Positions 11,805 through 24,152 of a DNA stretch of 64,000 nucleotides are shown in pieces (position 1 is the stretch's first letter; each line of letters starts with the position of its first letter). The notes beneath the pieces are model-generated. The model saw only the letters and a list, made by a program, of their open reading frames with translations. It had not been told where the DNA came from and did not search any database. The position numbers and the translations under genes were made by a program. The stretch spans positions 120,366,062 through 120,430,061 of the forward strand of contig NC_134367.1 in the NCBI RefSeq assembly GCF_035582795.1. The letters are read 5' to 3'. Source of the stretch: Mycteria americana (Eukaryota; Chordata; Aves; Ciconiiformes; Ciconiidae).

Positions 11805-14800
11805 TTTTAATCCCCAGTTCAGCCTATCTGCTTGCCATGGTATTTCTAAGTTTACTACCTCGGCAGTTATCTTGTTTGATATCTTCAATTCTTCCTCATA
11901 CATCCAAAGCATGAAATAGCTTTTTCACCTTTTAAATTCACCAGTCAGGAAATGTGACATTTTATTGGCACATTTTTAATGAACTAGTCAGCATAAGCAC
12001 TTTTTTGCCAGTTGTGTGGCACAGACCTATCCCAAAACAGGAAGCAGATTCTTGCCTAAGTATTGCTGCATAGAAGTTGCTAAGTCAACACTGGCAAGGT
12101 TGTTGAACTGGAGTGCTGGTGAAAGACTGCAAACTTGGGAAAGACCACTTTGAGGAATGCTCAGTCTCATGGTGAATTCAACAATTCTGCTTGTTTTTCA
12201 TCAAAACCTCAGTCCTGTTCCCGTTGAGCTCACTGGCAAAATTCCCTTTGCTTCCCTTTGCTTCATGGACCGGAACCAGCATCAAAAATTTGTGCTGCTT
12301 TATACAAGCCTTGCCACGGGGCTGTGTTGCTGGAAGTGACTGCTTTCTGATACAGTTCCCAGAGTGGCCTGCACAATTCCCAAAGTGAAAGACACTGCAG
12401 CTACAGCAGAGGTCTTGTTCCTGCAAACCATTCAGCTCATTTGGTTATCTGCATAGGTAGTTAGCTGGGCTTGCAGCAAGATATACACGAGGAAGGAAAC
12501 AGATGAAGACAGAGGCTGAACAGACTAAAGTTTACACAAGGGGGAAAAAACCACCAAACAAACCCCAAACCCTTTGTTTGCTTTTGTTGTCTGTTTACAC
12601 ATCTTTGGAGTTCAACTGCAGGCAGTTAAGATCTAAAATTGTGATAAGATCTTTTATTTTCTTAGATTTTTTCAAAGCTGTGGAAAGGGTTCAGATGCCA
12701 AATTTAAGCCCACAGACATAATCTCAGCAACATTTTTTTTTTGTGTTCCCACCATAGAAAACAAAGGCAGGTATATTTATAAATAGATTTTCTTGTCATG
12801 ATGGGTGACTTTGAAAAGCATGGTCTCTCTGTCCCTGGGAAACAGCTGCCAGCTGATTTTCTTCTCAACCTTGCAGAGCAAGGGAGGAGCGGCAGCCTGG
12901 CTAGCCAACTTTAGGAGAAGAATTGGAGCTGCCAAACGCAGGTCAGTGCAGTTCAAGCCACTAATTATAAATATTGTCTTTCTGTGTATTTAGGGGAGCC
13001 ATGGCTGTTTCCTTGACCCAGAATATCAGCTACAGTTTCCTGAAGCCACATAGATATTTTACACCTCACAGGCAAAAAGACCCTCAGGCAGGCAATGATC
13101 TTGCCATGCTTCTCCCACGGACAGCACAGGTCACAAACATAATTTTACCCAGGAAGAAAGGGATGCTGTTAAGGGTAAGATCTGTTCCACTGCACATAAT
13201 ATCCATCTACAGCCAAGCATCTCCTTTACCCTCCCCTCCTCATCAAGGGAGGAGAAAGCATTTCTAGAACAGGGTTATTCTGAACTGTTTAGGTGTTTCC
13301 CTTAGGATGTAATAAGCAGCAAGTCAGGTGTGCTTGTTGATTCCACCAATTGAAAATCTGCTCAGCTTACTTAGACCCAGGAGCCTACACTGTTGGCATT
13401 TCAAGTAAAGATAGATGAATGTCTCCTACTACTCCATGAACCCAAAGCCAAGCTCATCACAAGCCTGAACTCAAACTTTTCCAAGGTCAGCTATGTCCTT
13501 GCAAGGTGCTCAGGGAGCCAGTTTCCAACAAGAAAGCTGGAAGAAGCTAGCCTCTGTTTTAAGGAGATTGTCTTCAACAAAGATTTGTTAAGCTGAAGTA
13601 CAGCAAAGGGTGAAGCCAAGGCACGTGTTCCTGTGTCCCAGTTACCTTCAGGAAACCCAAGCAGGACAGAGAGGATTCTGGCTTCCAGCTACAGGAGAGC
13701 AGCTGAGCATTTAAGACATAATAATCCATAATTAATTTATTGCCCCAAAGGATAATCACTAGCAATTTTTTTGCTGCAAAGTAACAGCCTAATATTGGTG
13801 CTGATTTTAATTAACTAGCCAACGGGAGGCAGGATGGGCTGAGGAGAGATTTCATACAAAAGCTAATTAATGCTCTGACCTAGTTTAAAGTGTTGCTTAA
13901 GTGGAAATTGGGGGGAAGTTGACATCAACCAGTTATGGATCTTTTAGCATCCATATTACCAGTCATATAATGAGTCCTCCCATGTGATCCACAGCACTTA
14001 AATTAGCAACCTAGAAGAAATTAGTGAATACACAAGAAATAAGGAAGTAATTTCCAAGGCAAACATAATTCCTTCTTCATGAACACACTTGACTTAGAAG
14101 AGGAAAAAGCCCTTCTTGCTCAAACCAAGCACCTGGTTTATTGCTGGGCTCAGCTCAGGGCATGTGATGGATGATATGGGCTCTGCTGCTTAGCCAGGAG
14201 GCAGATCTGAGTAGCACCAGTCCAGCTGAACTGTGTAGTGGGACCAAGCCAGTGCCCAGCACGTGGGAGCAGAGCTCAATACCTTTGCTCAGTGTTACTT
14301 GCAAGAGCTGTACTCCTGGGGGACATCATTTTGCACCTCATGGAAAATGTGCTGGGTTTACAGAAGCATCCTGATGATAACTCATTATCTTTTTAATGAA
14401 ACTATAACTATCTCTGGGTTTCTTCCTTTTATTCTTCCCAGATCTGTTTTAATCATACGTGTCTCAGATTGATAACTTTTGCTTTGATTTATTTTCCTGT
14501 TACTGAAAATAAGACACTTCAGGATTTTATTAAATATTTCTGTTTGTTTGGGAAAGATGATTTATCTTACTGATCATCTGTAAATTCTTCATATAAAAGC
14601 AGATTTCTCTTCATCTCTGAAAACCAAGGCCCTCTGTGATTCTTGCCTTGGGCCCACAGCCACTTATAACCACCAAATCTCTTCTGCAAACTGATGCCAA
14701 TGAATGCAGGACATTGATCATTGCCTTATTACTCTTCATGGGCTGTGTTTTGCTTGGCACTGCCCCTGTGTTGAAAAGTTAGCCATCTGAACAGGCAGAA

Positions 14801-16338
14801 TAACCGCACTGTGGGAGAAAGGAGGTTTTAGTTCACTTCTATTTCACAAGCAGGAATCTGAGGCACAAGGACATGAAATGACTTTACCAAGGTCGCAGTA
14901 GTGCAGAGTCAAACCATCCCATCCGTTGCCCATTCCTCAGCATTACATCTCTCAGCTGTCTTCCTCTCAGCTGGCAAAGTGCAATTGGGATTATTGCAGT
15001 TGGAAGGGCACAGAAAGGCATAATTTTAAAATTAGTGTATCAGGTTAACTACAGTCTTGTAAGAATCTCTTCCTTTTCATAAACAGCTTTGTCAAGGTGG
15101 TTGGGAGTCAGATCCTGCACCCAAATTTTGTGAAGCGTTGACTCACCAGGCAAGTAGCTCTGTTTGAATCACTGCAAATCACTGAATCACTGAAGCAAAC
15201 TGTTATCTGGCAGCTGAGCATCACATCCTTGTTTAGGTCACTCCATAGATAAGCAGTGGCTTATACACTCTACTAGTGGAGCCTCACAGCCTTTTCTAGG
15301 TCACTTCACGAAAAAACATATTAAATGCCTTTTCTGCAAATCAGTGTCTAATGTTTTGTTGGAAGCCTGAAGCAACTCCTTCCTGGGAGGCAGGAATTAC
15401 ACACCCTTGGGATGTGACTTCTCCCTAAAATGCAGCCCAATCCTAGGTGGGGAATATGTTTAGACCTTTCTGAATCCTACTAAAACCCCTTTTTGTTGAG
15501 GATACGCCAAATATCCTCCTTTTATCCTTTTTCTGCAGGAACGTGTAAATAAGCCATGTTGTCCAGCTGGCATTCAAAGAACACCAAGGCTGGAAAGGGT
15601 TAATGAACTGTGGCTCTGCCTTTAGCACCTGATTTGGGTAGGGGAGGCAGGCTCCTGCAAGAGAAGGGAGAGCCACATACAGCTCTCTTTAAGGAGTTGA
15701 TCAGTGTTTGTAAATAGCCTTGGGCCTGGGGAAGGTTTTAGCTTCTTGCTGGTGGGATTTTGTCCTGAATAAGAGACCAACGGCTTTCAAAGAAGAGCCT
15801 GAAGGACTTAGGTGCTGAGTCCTGGGTGGTAGGGAAGGTAGGCTGCCCACCTTCAGTTATCTATTTTACCCTTATTTTAAATATTGCTGCTGTTCCCTTT
15901 CCCCTTGCTGTATTGAATATTCTACCATTTTATCTAGTTTTCTTCGGTTTCTTCCCTGAACTGAGATGCTCCTGCTGCCTGCTTCTGGTCCCCGTCACCC
16001 TTCTGCAATGGGGGCGTGGCTGAAGACCAAAGCTGTGCTGTGTGCCTGTGGTAGCCTTGGTGTGAGCGGCTTCCATCCTGTGTTCTGCTGTGCTGCAAGA
16101 CCCCTGTCTTGCATCTCTTGGGGCATGTTTAATTTCCATCAGTTCCTTCTTCCTGGCCTCTGGAGGCACAGGAGAAAAGGGCCTGGCCTTTTGTAGGGCC
16201 CAGCTGATCCCTTCTCCTTGAGGCTGTGCACACTAAGCAGGATTAGAAGTCATGTGGGTCAACATGCCCCAGCCATGTCTAAAAGTCAATACTAGTTGTT
16301 CTAATAGCTGTTGGCTGCCCTCAGAGGAGGCCATGTGT
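11805..16338. other. No gene seen; TAATTA-rich patch
   Basis: No supported gene is visible. Between about 13725 and 13880 several TAATTA/ATTAAT homeodomain-type core sites are clustered, which may mark a regulatory element. The remainder is unremarkable non-coding sequence. Confidence 0.45.
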
Positions 16339-16423
16339 CACAGAATCACAGAATTGTATAGGTTGGAAAAGACTTTTAAGATCATCGAGTCCAACCGTAA
16401 ACCTAACACTACCAAGACCACCA

Positions 16424-17962
16424 CTACACCATGTCCCTAAGCACCTCATCCAAACGTCTTTTAAATACCTCAAGGGATGGCGACCCAACCACTTCCCTGG
16501 GCAGCCTGTTCCAATGCTGGACAACCCTTTCAGTGAAGTAAAATTTCCTAATATCCAGTCTAAACCTCCCCCGGTGCAACTTGAGGCCATTTCCTCTCCT
16601 CCTATCACTTGTTACCTGGGAGAAGAGACCGACCCCCACCTCTCTACAACCTCCTTTCAGGTAGTTGTAGAGAGCAATAAGGTCTCCCCTGAGTCTCCTT
16701 TTCTCCAGGCTAAACAACCCCAGTTCCCTCAGCTGCTCCTCATAAGACTTCTGCTCTAGACCCTTCACCAGCTTCGTTGCCCTTCTCTGGACACGCTCCA
16801 GCACCTCAATGTCTCCCTTGTAGTGAAGGGCCCAAAACTGAACACAGTATTCAAGGTGTGGCCTCACCAGTGCCGAGTACAGGGGCACAATCACTTCCCT
16901 AGTCCTGCTGGCCATGCTATTTTTGATACAAGCCAGGATGCCATTGGCATTCTTGGCCACCTGGGCACACTGCTGGCTCATATTCAGGCAGCTGTCAACC
17001 AACACTCTCAGGTCCTTTTCTGCCAGGCAGCCTTCCAGCCACTCTTCCCCAAGCCTGTAGCGTTGCATGGGGTTGCTGTGGCCCAAGTGCAGGACCTTGC
17101 ACTTAGCCTTGTTAAACCTCATACAATTGACCTCGGCCCATCGATCCAGCCTGTCCAGGTCCCTCTGCAGAGCCTTCCTACCCTCAAGCAGATCAACACT
17201 CCCGCACAACTTGGTGTCATCTGCAAACTTACTGAGGGTGCACTCGATCCCCTTGTCCAGATCATTGATAAAGATATTAAACAGAACTGGCCCCAAAACT
17301 GAGCCCTGGGGAACACCGCTTGTGACTGGCCGCCAACCGGAGTAAACTCTATTCACCACCACTCTTTGGGCCTGGCCGTCCAGCCAGTTCTTTACCCAGT
17401 GAAGAGTACACCCGTCCAAGCCATGAGCAGCCAGTTTCTCCAGGAGAATGCTGTGGGAAACCGTGTCAAAGGCTTTACTGAAGCCTAGATAGACAACATC
17501 CACAGCCTTTCCCTCATCCACTAGGTGGGTCACCTTGTCGTAGAAGGAGATCAGGTTGGTCAAGCAGGACCTGCCTTTCCTGAACCCATGCTGGCTGGGC
17601 TTGATCCCTTGGTTATTCTCTACATGCCATGGGATAGCACTCAGGATGATCTGCTCCATCAGCTTCCCCGGCACCAAGGTCAGGCTGACAGGCCTGTAGT
17701 TCCCCGGGTCCTCCTTCCGGCCCTTCTTGAAGATGGGCGTCACATTAGCTAATCTCCAGTCAGCAGGGACCTCCCCAGTTAGCCAGGACTGCTGGTAAAT
17801 GATGGAAAGGGGCTTGGTGAGCACTTCTGCCAGTTCCTTCAGTACTCTCGGGTGGATCTCATCAGGCCCCACAGACTTGTGAGTGTCTAAGTGGTGCAGC
17901 AGGTCACTAACCATTTCCCCCTGCACTAAGGAAAGTGTCTGCACTAAGGAAAGTGTCTGCAC
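16424..17962 (-). pseudogene. CR1 ORF2 reverse-transcriptase fragment, catalytic Asp replaced
   Basis: This is a 512-codon open frame without internal stops. In family terms the protein copies CR1 RNA into DNA at a nicked target. In order it shows the fingers region ([15 protein letters not shown], then [15 protein letters not shown]), motif A at about residues 160-170, motif B ([20 protein letters not shown]), motif C with FADD (codons at 17216-17221), and the conserved C-terminal tail ending in [16 protein letters not shown]. In motif A the position that is the catalytic Asp in active family members reads Gly (codon at 17483-17485, YLGFSKAFD). The catalytic pair in FADD is intact. The endonuclease domain and any true start codon are absent because of 5' truncation. 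As it stands this copy should not make an active enzyme. Confidence 0.93.
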
Positions 17963-17970
17963 TAAGGAAA
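17923..17970. repeat. 18-bp tandem repeat at the CR1 5' break
   Basis: The unit GCACTAAGGAAAGTGTCT occurs at 17923-17940 and 17941-17958, with a partial third copy at 17959-17970. It lies exactly where CR1 similarity ends, so it may have arisen during insertion or by later slippage. Confidence 0.9.
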
Positions 17971-18909
17971 CCGAGACGTAGTCTTGTTGGGCACATTCAC
18001 TTTTTGAGGAAGATTTTGCTGTGGCAACTACCCTCAGAACAATACACTCTCACCTGCCAGGCAGGTGAGCATGCTGCTGAGACCTCTTCTCCTGGGGGCT
18101 GCTGATGTCCTACCTTGCACAGCCCATCTCTCCTCTTGGTTCCTGCCTGCACACCTTGCACACTCCTTCTTCCCTCCCAAGAAGGGCACCCCATGAGCTC
18201 TGTCACTAAAACTGGGGAGTATTGAGTGGTGGTGTCCATGCCGATATGGGGAGCAATGCTCTCCCCTCTTCTTCAGTGAGTACTTCCCAAACACTGGATC
18301 TTTGCCCCATGATGCTTGGTGTTTGGGCTTAGCTCCACAGTGGTCTCCTTCGGCATGTCCTTGCACAAGATTTCTGTGAATATGGCTGAGCTAACCTGGT
18401 CCTGGAAAGAGACGTCCTTCAGTGATGCTTCTTGTCTTTATTACAGGTTTTGTATTTTTTGTTTACATGGTGATACTTGATGAGCCTCTTAGCTCAAAGA
18501 AATATTACCTCCCACCCCTACCCTCCATGCAGGGGATGCAGGGGATGCAGGGGATGCAGGGGATGCAGCGGATGCAGGGGAACTGAATAGGCAGCTGCTA
18601 AGAGATTCCTGGCAGAGGATCTTGTCCTTGGCACCCTGACTCAAGGCACGTGATTGCTTGGCTCTGTCTACACACACCGGCTTGCATGGATGCTACATGG
18701 CTTGTTCACACATACTGGTGACTCCAGCTGAAAGGTGCCAAGTGCTCACAAGCATCCAGCAGGATGTTGTTGGTGACCTCCTTTGTGAAGAATGTCCCAT
18801 CACTGATGACAGCAACAAAGTCCTGGCATGACCAGAAGGCAAAAGGATGATGTAATAGTAGCCTTCAGCCTCTTGAACGGTGGTTGAAAAGATGACCGAG
18901 CCAAACTCT
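17971..18909. other. No clear gene; possible decayed coding pieces on the minus strand
   Basis: Minus-strand frames in 18290-18440 and 18690-18960 read like protein in places (for example VISDGTFFTKEVTNNILLDA around 18725-18790), but each stays open only for short runs, and they shift frame relative to one another. I do not recognise a family. This could be a degraded pseudogene or chance. Confidence 0.2.
18527..18580. repeat. 9-bp minisatellite, six units
   Basis: There are six tandem copies of ATGCAGGGG, one of them with a single change (ATGCAGCGG). The array is short and nearly homogeneous, so it is probably variable in length between individuals. Confidence 0.95.
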
Positions 18910-19178
18910 TCTTGGTGGTGGCAGGTGGTGTAACAAGAAGCAAAGGTCACAAATTGTGGCTTGGGAGGTTCACATTGGATGCTGGGGAAAAACTTCCTCA
19001 TGGGGAAGGTGTGCAGCCCTGGGACAGATCACCAGAGGGGTTGGGGGAACCTCCATCCTTGGAGGGGTTCAAGTATCTTCTAGACAAAGCTGCAGCTGAC
19101 CTGATTTAGCACTGGCAATCATCCTCTTCTGAGCAGGAGGTTGGAATAGAGACTTCCAGAGGTCCCTTCCAACCAAAT
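18910..19178 (+). mobile_element. Old CR1 LINE 3' fragment
   Basis: This is a plus-strand CR1 remnant. Its first half corresponds to the end of ORF2: GRFTLD, PPSLEGFKYLLDKAAADLI parallel the conserved GRFRLD...SPSLEVFK...DM tail. It then passes through GAGCAGGAGGTTGGAATAGA and CCAGAGGTCCCTTCCAACC into the UTR. The terminal octamers are eroded. It is more diverged than the 16-18 kb copy and belongs to a different subfamily. Confidence 0.85.
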
Positions 19179-20382
19179 ACTCATAGGATGACAATCTCGC
19201 CTGTTGGCATGTGCTGTGGGAAGACCTAGGGCGGAGCCTGTAGATTTGTGACTGCCAAGTCTGACAAGCCCATGTAGTGGGAAGAAGGAAGAACCCAAAT
19301 GGCAGCAGATACCAGCTGGCTCCAAGCCAGCTCACATGCTGTTCCACCAGCAAGCAACCCCTCTGGCCTTTCTCTAGACAACGGGGCAGCCGCAAGGACA
19401 GGTCTGTGTTCTGAAAACACCCCTTGCAGTATGGGATGCACTAGAGCTGCAAGCAGACAGACAAGATATTTGCCCACTTCTGATGCTGTCATGAGGGTGG
19501 AGGGGGCAAAGAGCTAAAGAGCATCATGGCTAGTGAACCTGATTTTCTGTGCTAGTAAAAAATCAATGTGAAAGTCCAAGTGTTGATTAAAACTAGTCAT
19601 ACGACCCTTACCCTCCCTGTCCGTATCTTACCCAAGTCTCTCCAGTACCTATGCACGTGTACCTGCTTAAAGTTTATGCTGACATGTAACATATTAACTT
19701 CTATAGCTGGTCAAGGCTAATGACTGCAATAATTCAGAAGTTGTATTACCTCCAGTAATGGAATACCATCCCCAGAAGCATGCAGCACATTATCTAGAGC
19801 CTATTCTGGGCTTAATTTTGTCCAAAAATTGTATTTAAATGCATTTTTAAAAATAGCTATTATATTATATTATATCATTAAGGATTGCTAGTCTCTTTGG
19901 CATTCAGTATAATTAATCAGTGGTCATTATTTCTTGGCAGGGAAGTAAAATGACTGTCTTGAACCATATTTGGAATAAGACAGCATGTACAACCTAAAAG
20001 CTTAATGGGCAAGAGACCATGTAAACAATATGTCATTTTACTTTTTTTTTGCGGGGGGCGTGTTGTAGCTTAATTTAAAGTGTGCTAGGCCTTTGAGGAA
20101 GGAATTGGAGCACTATGGAAGCAGCATGGGAGGCAGTTGTATGCTAGTCCTTGGTTTTGGGAAGATGGAAACTTATCTGTAATTTTAAAGGCTTATACAA
20201 CACAATACAAAAATGTATTTTCAAGGTGAAAATTTAGATGAATCCTGCAACTTGTAGTTACACAAGGGAACTGTATGGGTAACTGTTATTAGTGCTAATG
20301 TAAAAATCCACTGTACTTCACTGGATTCAGGGGCACCTAAATGTACCATTAGCACTAAAAAGTCTCAAATTAATGAATTGCT

Positions 20383-20402
20383 TGAATTCATTAATGAATT
20401 CA
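20383..20402. repeat. Perfect 20-bp palindrome
   Basis: TGAATTCATTAATGAATTCA is its own reverse complement. A partial copy (AATTAATGAATTG) lies just upstream, so the local sequence can fold in more than one way. Confidence 0.9.
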
Positions 20403-20952
20403 TGCTTGTCCTGAATGAGGTAAAGTTTTTCCTGCTGGAAGATAGTGCTAGATGACAGGAACAAGGAGCAATCTCTGCATGGTGAATTTTTGTCCCTATG
20501 ATCGTACCCCCGGTGGGAAGGGCAAATTTGGGCAGCTATTGGGATCAATTCACAGCCTTCAGTGCAAGGGGTTTGCTGGCACCCACTTTTGGACTGTGGA
20601 AGTCCATCCTTTGCACACTTCTTGGCCCCATGTAGCTGTGTATCTTCTGGAGCAGGCATCACTGCCTGTCACCAGGGACAGGTGGCCCTGGTTTGGACCT
20701 GTGCTGCTTCAGCATGCAGTCTCTGGCCATTTTAGGGCAGAAGGGGCAGGTTTGGCTGCGTTCTGTTCCCTGCCGTAGGGTTTGCCCTACCTGTGACAGT
20801 TCAGCAACCCATCTCCAAAGCAACCCCAAAGACTTGGCTGTTGAAGTTGAACCCAAGGTGTTTGGTTTGGGGTTTTTTTGTTGCCTTCAGCAGTCTTTAT
20901 GATCCACTTTCCTGCAGGCCATGTAGCATGGATATCCTGAGCCACGGTAAAT

Positions 20953-21009
20953 GCAGCGTGTAAGCAGGACTACAGCGTGTAAGCAAGACTACAGCATGTA
21001 AGCAGGACT
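20953..21009. repeat. 19-bp tandem repeat, three units
   Basis: There are three adjacent copies of RCAGCGTGTAAGCAGGACT with one or two changes each (units at 20953, 20972 and 20991). Confidence 0.92.
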
Positions 21010-24000
21010 GCAAAGGCCTTAGCCCCTGGGGTTTTGTTCACCAGCAATGGCCCAGCAAGAGCACTCAGCTGGCAAGTGTTTAGAGACATCATTGCTGCGC
21101 TGAAGGGTGAGGTCCTGCAAGATGCTGGAGGTGATCAAATGGTTCCCCAGTGCCAAACAGCTTCTTCCCCCAAAGCTGGTTGTGTAGCCCCTCTAACCCT
21201 GTATGCCACCTCTAGTGAGATGGTTTAGCTGGCACAAAACTTACCTGCTGTGAGGGGAGAAAAGTCAGGCTGGTGGTCCTGCACACTGAATTGGTTCACC
21301 CAAGGGGCTTGGGGAACACTGAAGTGGGTGCAAGGAACAGGGTGGGGCTGCTGGTTTTGGTGGCAGCCAGCTGTGAAATGGCACCCAACAGCCCAAGGAC
21401 CATGATGGAGGGGGCTGAGATGCAGCCATGAATGCAGCAATCTCATGTAATCCTGGGCTTGGACCTGATGCTGGAGCTGCCTGAGACAAATGTGAGGGTA
21501 CAGCTCCATGCCAGCATCTCTTGTTAACCACTACCCCTGTTTAAAACTGGGATGGCTCTCCCACTGGGACCATCCCCATAGTCTCTTTAGACATTTAGCT
21601 CCTTATGACTCAAATTTCCCTTCTGTGCTAAGCATGAACGGCACAGAGACTAGCACCAGCCCTGGTATTGCAAGACACACGGAGGGGAGGTATATACATA
21701 CCTATAAACTTCACAGTAGCTCTCATTGATGGGAGATCCCACCCGCTAGGAAGCATTAGACCTGCTACTTGTTTAAAAAAATTTAGAAGTCAAATTTCCC
21801 CCCCCCCCCCTTGCCAGTTTTGATTGAAAATTACTTGGGCACTCAAGGAGACATCGCTGTGTTATCTCCCTGTGGAAGGAATGTCTTCTTTCTGCTGCCA
21901 TTATGGTTACACTTTGCTTTGAGTGATATGCTCCTACTAATATAGGTAGGGGTCTCTTACACAGAAGCCCTTTTAAGGGGAATTAAGAGTTGTAAATAGA
22001 GCTTTCATTCGTTTCTGAAGCCTTCTTTATACTGAAGCCCATGAATCATGCCAGCCGATGCCAGCTCGAGCTCTGATGGCCAATGGTTTCAGTGCTCCAC
22101 TTAAAGCTCTGCAGGGAAAGTCTCATTGATTTTTAAGTTTTATCCCATTATCATAAGTTTTCACAAGATTTTAGATGGATTTGATATTTATGTAGATACA
22201 GAGCATCTCTTCTGATGCAGTCACAATTCTGGACTTCAGATCTAGTCTGGCATTTTTAACTGTGGCTTATAGACTTCTGAATGCTCTATTTAGGGGAGGA
22301 TTTCAGAAGGGACTATTTTTCCCATCATCTCTCAATGCTAACAGGGAGTTCCCAGCAGGGATATTCCAAGGATATTTTGTATTTTTGTGCTGCTTCATGT
22401 CTGTTTTAGTTGCCTTTCAGTCCTCAGTACTTCCTCGAGTTTGTGATTACTGTCTCATTTAACATCCTCTGCTATGGAAACTTGTATTAGTGCCAGGGAA
22501 CTGCTAAGCAAATGCCAATGCAGAGTTTAAGAGTGGGAGGGAAGCATCATGAGACATGATGCTTATGAGGGAAGTGGAAGGTGGGATTCCTTTCATGTAA
22601 ACCCCAAAACCTGCATCAGTACTTTCATTATATCAAATTTCTCTCCCTGCCTACCCGCCTCCCCCGCCTTTCTCAGGTTCCTATGGCTTTGCACTTTTGT
22701 TAGCCTAAGTATCTAAATATTTTCTTAATTTATCCAAAAAATGAAGGAATTTACTAAAAGAATAATGAGGATATTGTAAAGGAAACAACGCCTGCTTTGC
22801 CAATGCTATCCTCTTTCTCAAAAATTGGTGGACAGGGACTGGAATGGAGGGGGGAAATGGAGGAAGGGAGGATGCATGTATTGCCAGAGCAATGGTCTTG
22901 CAAGAATCATGTAGCTGCTTTAATTTCTGTAAAATGAAACATGCTGTGCTATAAAATGACAAGATTTCTTTCTGATCTATGGGAAGTTGCTGTTATTTAG
23001 TAACTCCAGGTTCCCCTGATGGTGAGTTGCTATTAAATAATGCGAGTCATGGAAATTATAGCTCTGTGGAGATCCAGTTCTGGTGCCTAGCCCCAGTGTC
23101 CCTGTGTGGTACCTACCAACTGAACAGTCCTGGCTACATAAAGTGACTGATTTATGGCAATACAGTACTGGTAGGTGGAAAGGCTGTTCCAGAGAGCAGC
23201 TGTTCCTTAGACTCTGTGACAGATCCCACCAAAATGTTAAATATACCATTGCTCTAATTTCTGATTTAAAAGGTCAAATGGAGGTAAAAATACCTGCTTG
23301 GCACTTCTAAGCTACAGACGTGTATGGTTTGGCTGTGATGGTTTTGCCGTAGTAGGCACAACCACTAAATGCACTAGGGTGAGGGGCTGACTTGCTTTCT
23401 GAACAACATTGTGACACTGGAAAAGAAAGTCACAGACTTTCATGTGGCCAAAGTAGGAATTGGTCAAGCTCTCCCAGCTTCAAGTGACTTGTGCTGCTCT
23501 GTGTGTATCAAAACTCCAGCTGGAGAAGTAAACGAGTACTTCCCACCATAGGATAAATGGAGAAAGAAAGGTACGTTAGCTCTAGTAAGAAGAAACCATA
23601 GTACAAAAGTAAAAATGGATATTGTATAGAAACCATTCCAGCCCTTGCTTTTTGCATTAAAAATATGAAAACCCTATGGTCAGTTTAAATACAAGCTTCA
23701 GCAGTGATTTGGAGGCCTAAGTGCAGTTACTTCAGTCTCTTAAGTTACTGGTTAGTTCCTTGTTGGTCTTCAAAAACACATGGCAAGTGTCTTGGCTTGC
23801 TTGCCTGGTGTTGGTGCTGCTATTTGGAATGAACTCTTGGCTTGAATCTTTCAGACTTGAGGCAAAAATTGCAATGAGCAGCACCTGCTCTCTTATCCTA
23901 AGCCCTGAATAACCTGGGTCAGAAGAACAGGACTAGCTGGAGCTTCTGGAGTATAACCAAGCCTTTTTGTTTTCCTCTTTGGTGTAATTGGGGAATAGTG

Positions 24001-24117
24001 TTTTTCTTACAGAGATTCATTATTGATGCTGTGATCATGCATCAGAAGCCCTCCTGTATACTGTTTTTCCTTGAGATGATTAGCAAAAAGCTGCTCAGCT
24101 TACCTTCGTCAGGTTGA

Positions 24118-24152
24118 ATATATACATATATATATATGAATTATATATAATT
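24118..24152. repeat. (TA)n microsatellite
   Basis: This is an imperfect TA/TATA tract including ATATATATATAT. It is simple-sequence DNA. Confidence 0.85.

Larger units (their letters stand above)
16339..17970 (-). mobile_element. CR1 LINE, 3' 1.6 kb, nearly undecayed
   Basis: This is a minus-strand CR1 copy that retains most of the reverse-transcriptase half of ORF2, a 3' UTR of about 85 bp, and the terminal CACAGAATCACAGAAT repeat (tail read in reverse) at 16339. It is truncated at the 5' end, at a short tandem repeat (17923-17970), so the endonuclease domain and 5' UTR are missing. The unbroken frame and close fit to the family suggest a fairly recent insertion. No target duplication is evident, which is usual for CR1. 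Confidence 0.95.

Noticed and set aside
16823-17302. A 159-codon plus-strand open frame
   Set aside because: It is the antisense shadow of the CR1 reverse-transcriptase frame.
20452-20778. A 108-codon frame with a faint SPRY-like THFWTVEV string
   Set aside because: The similarity is a few residues only. There are no splice signals and no other SPRY motifs.
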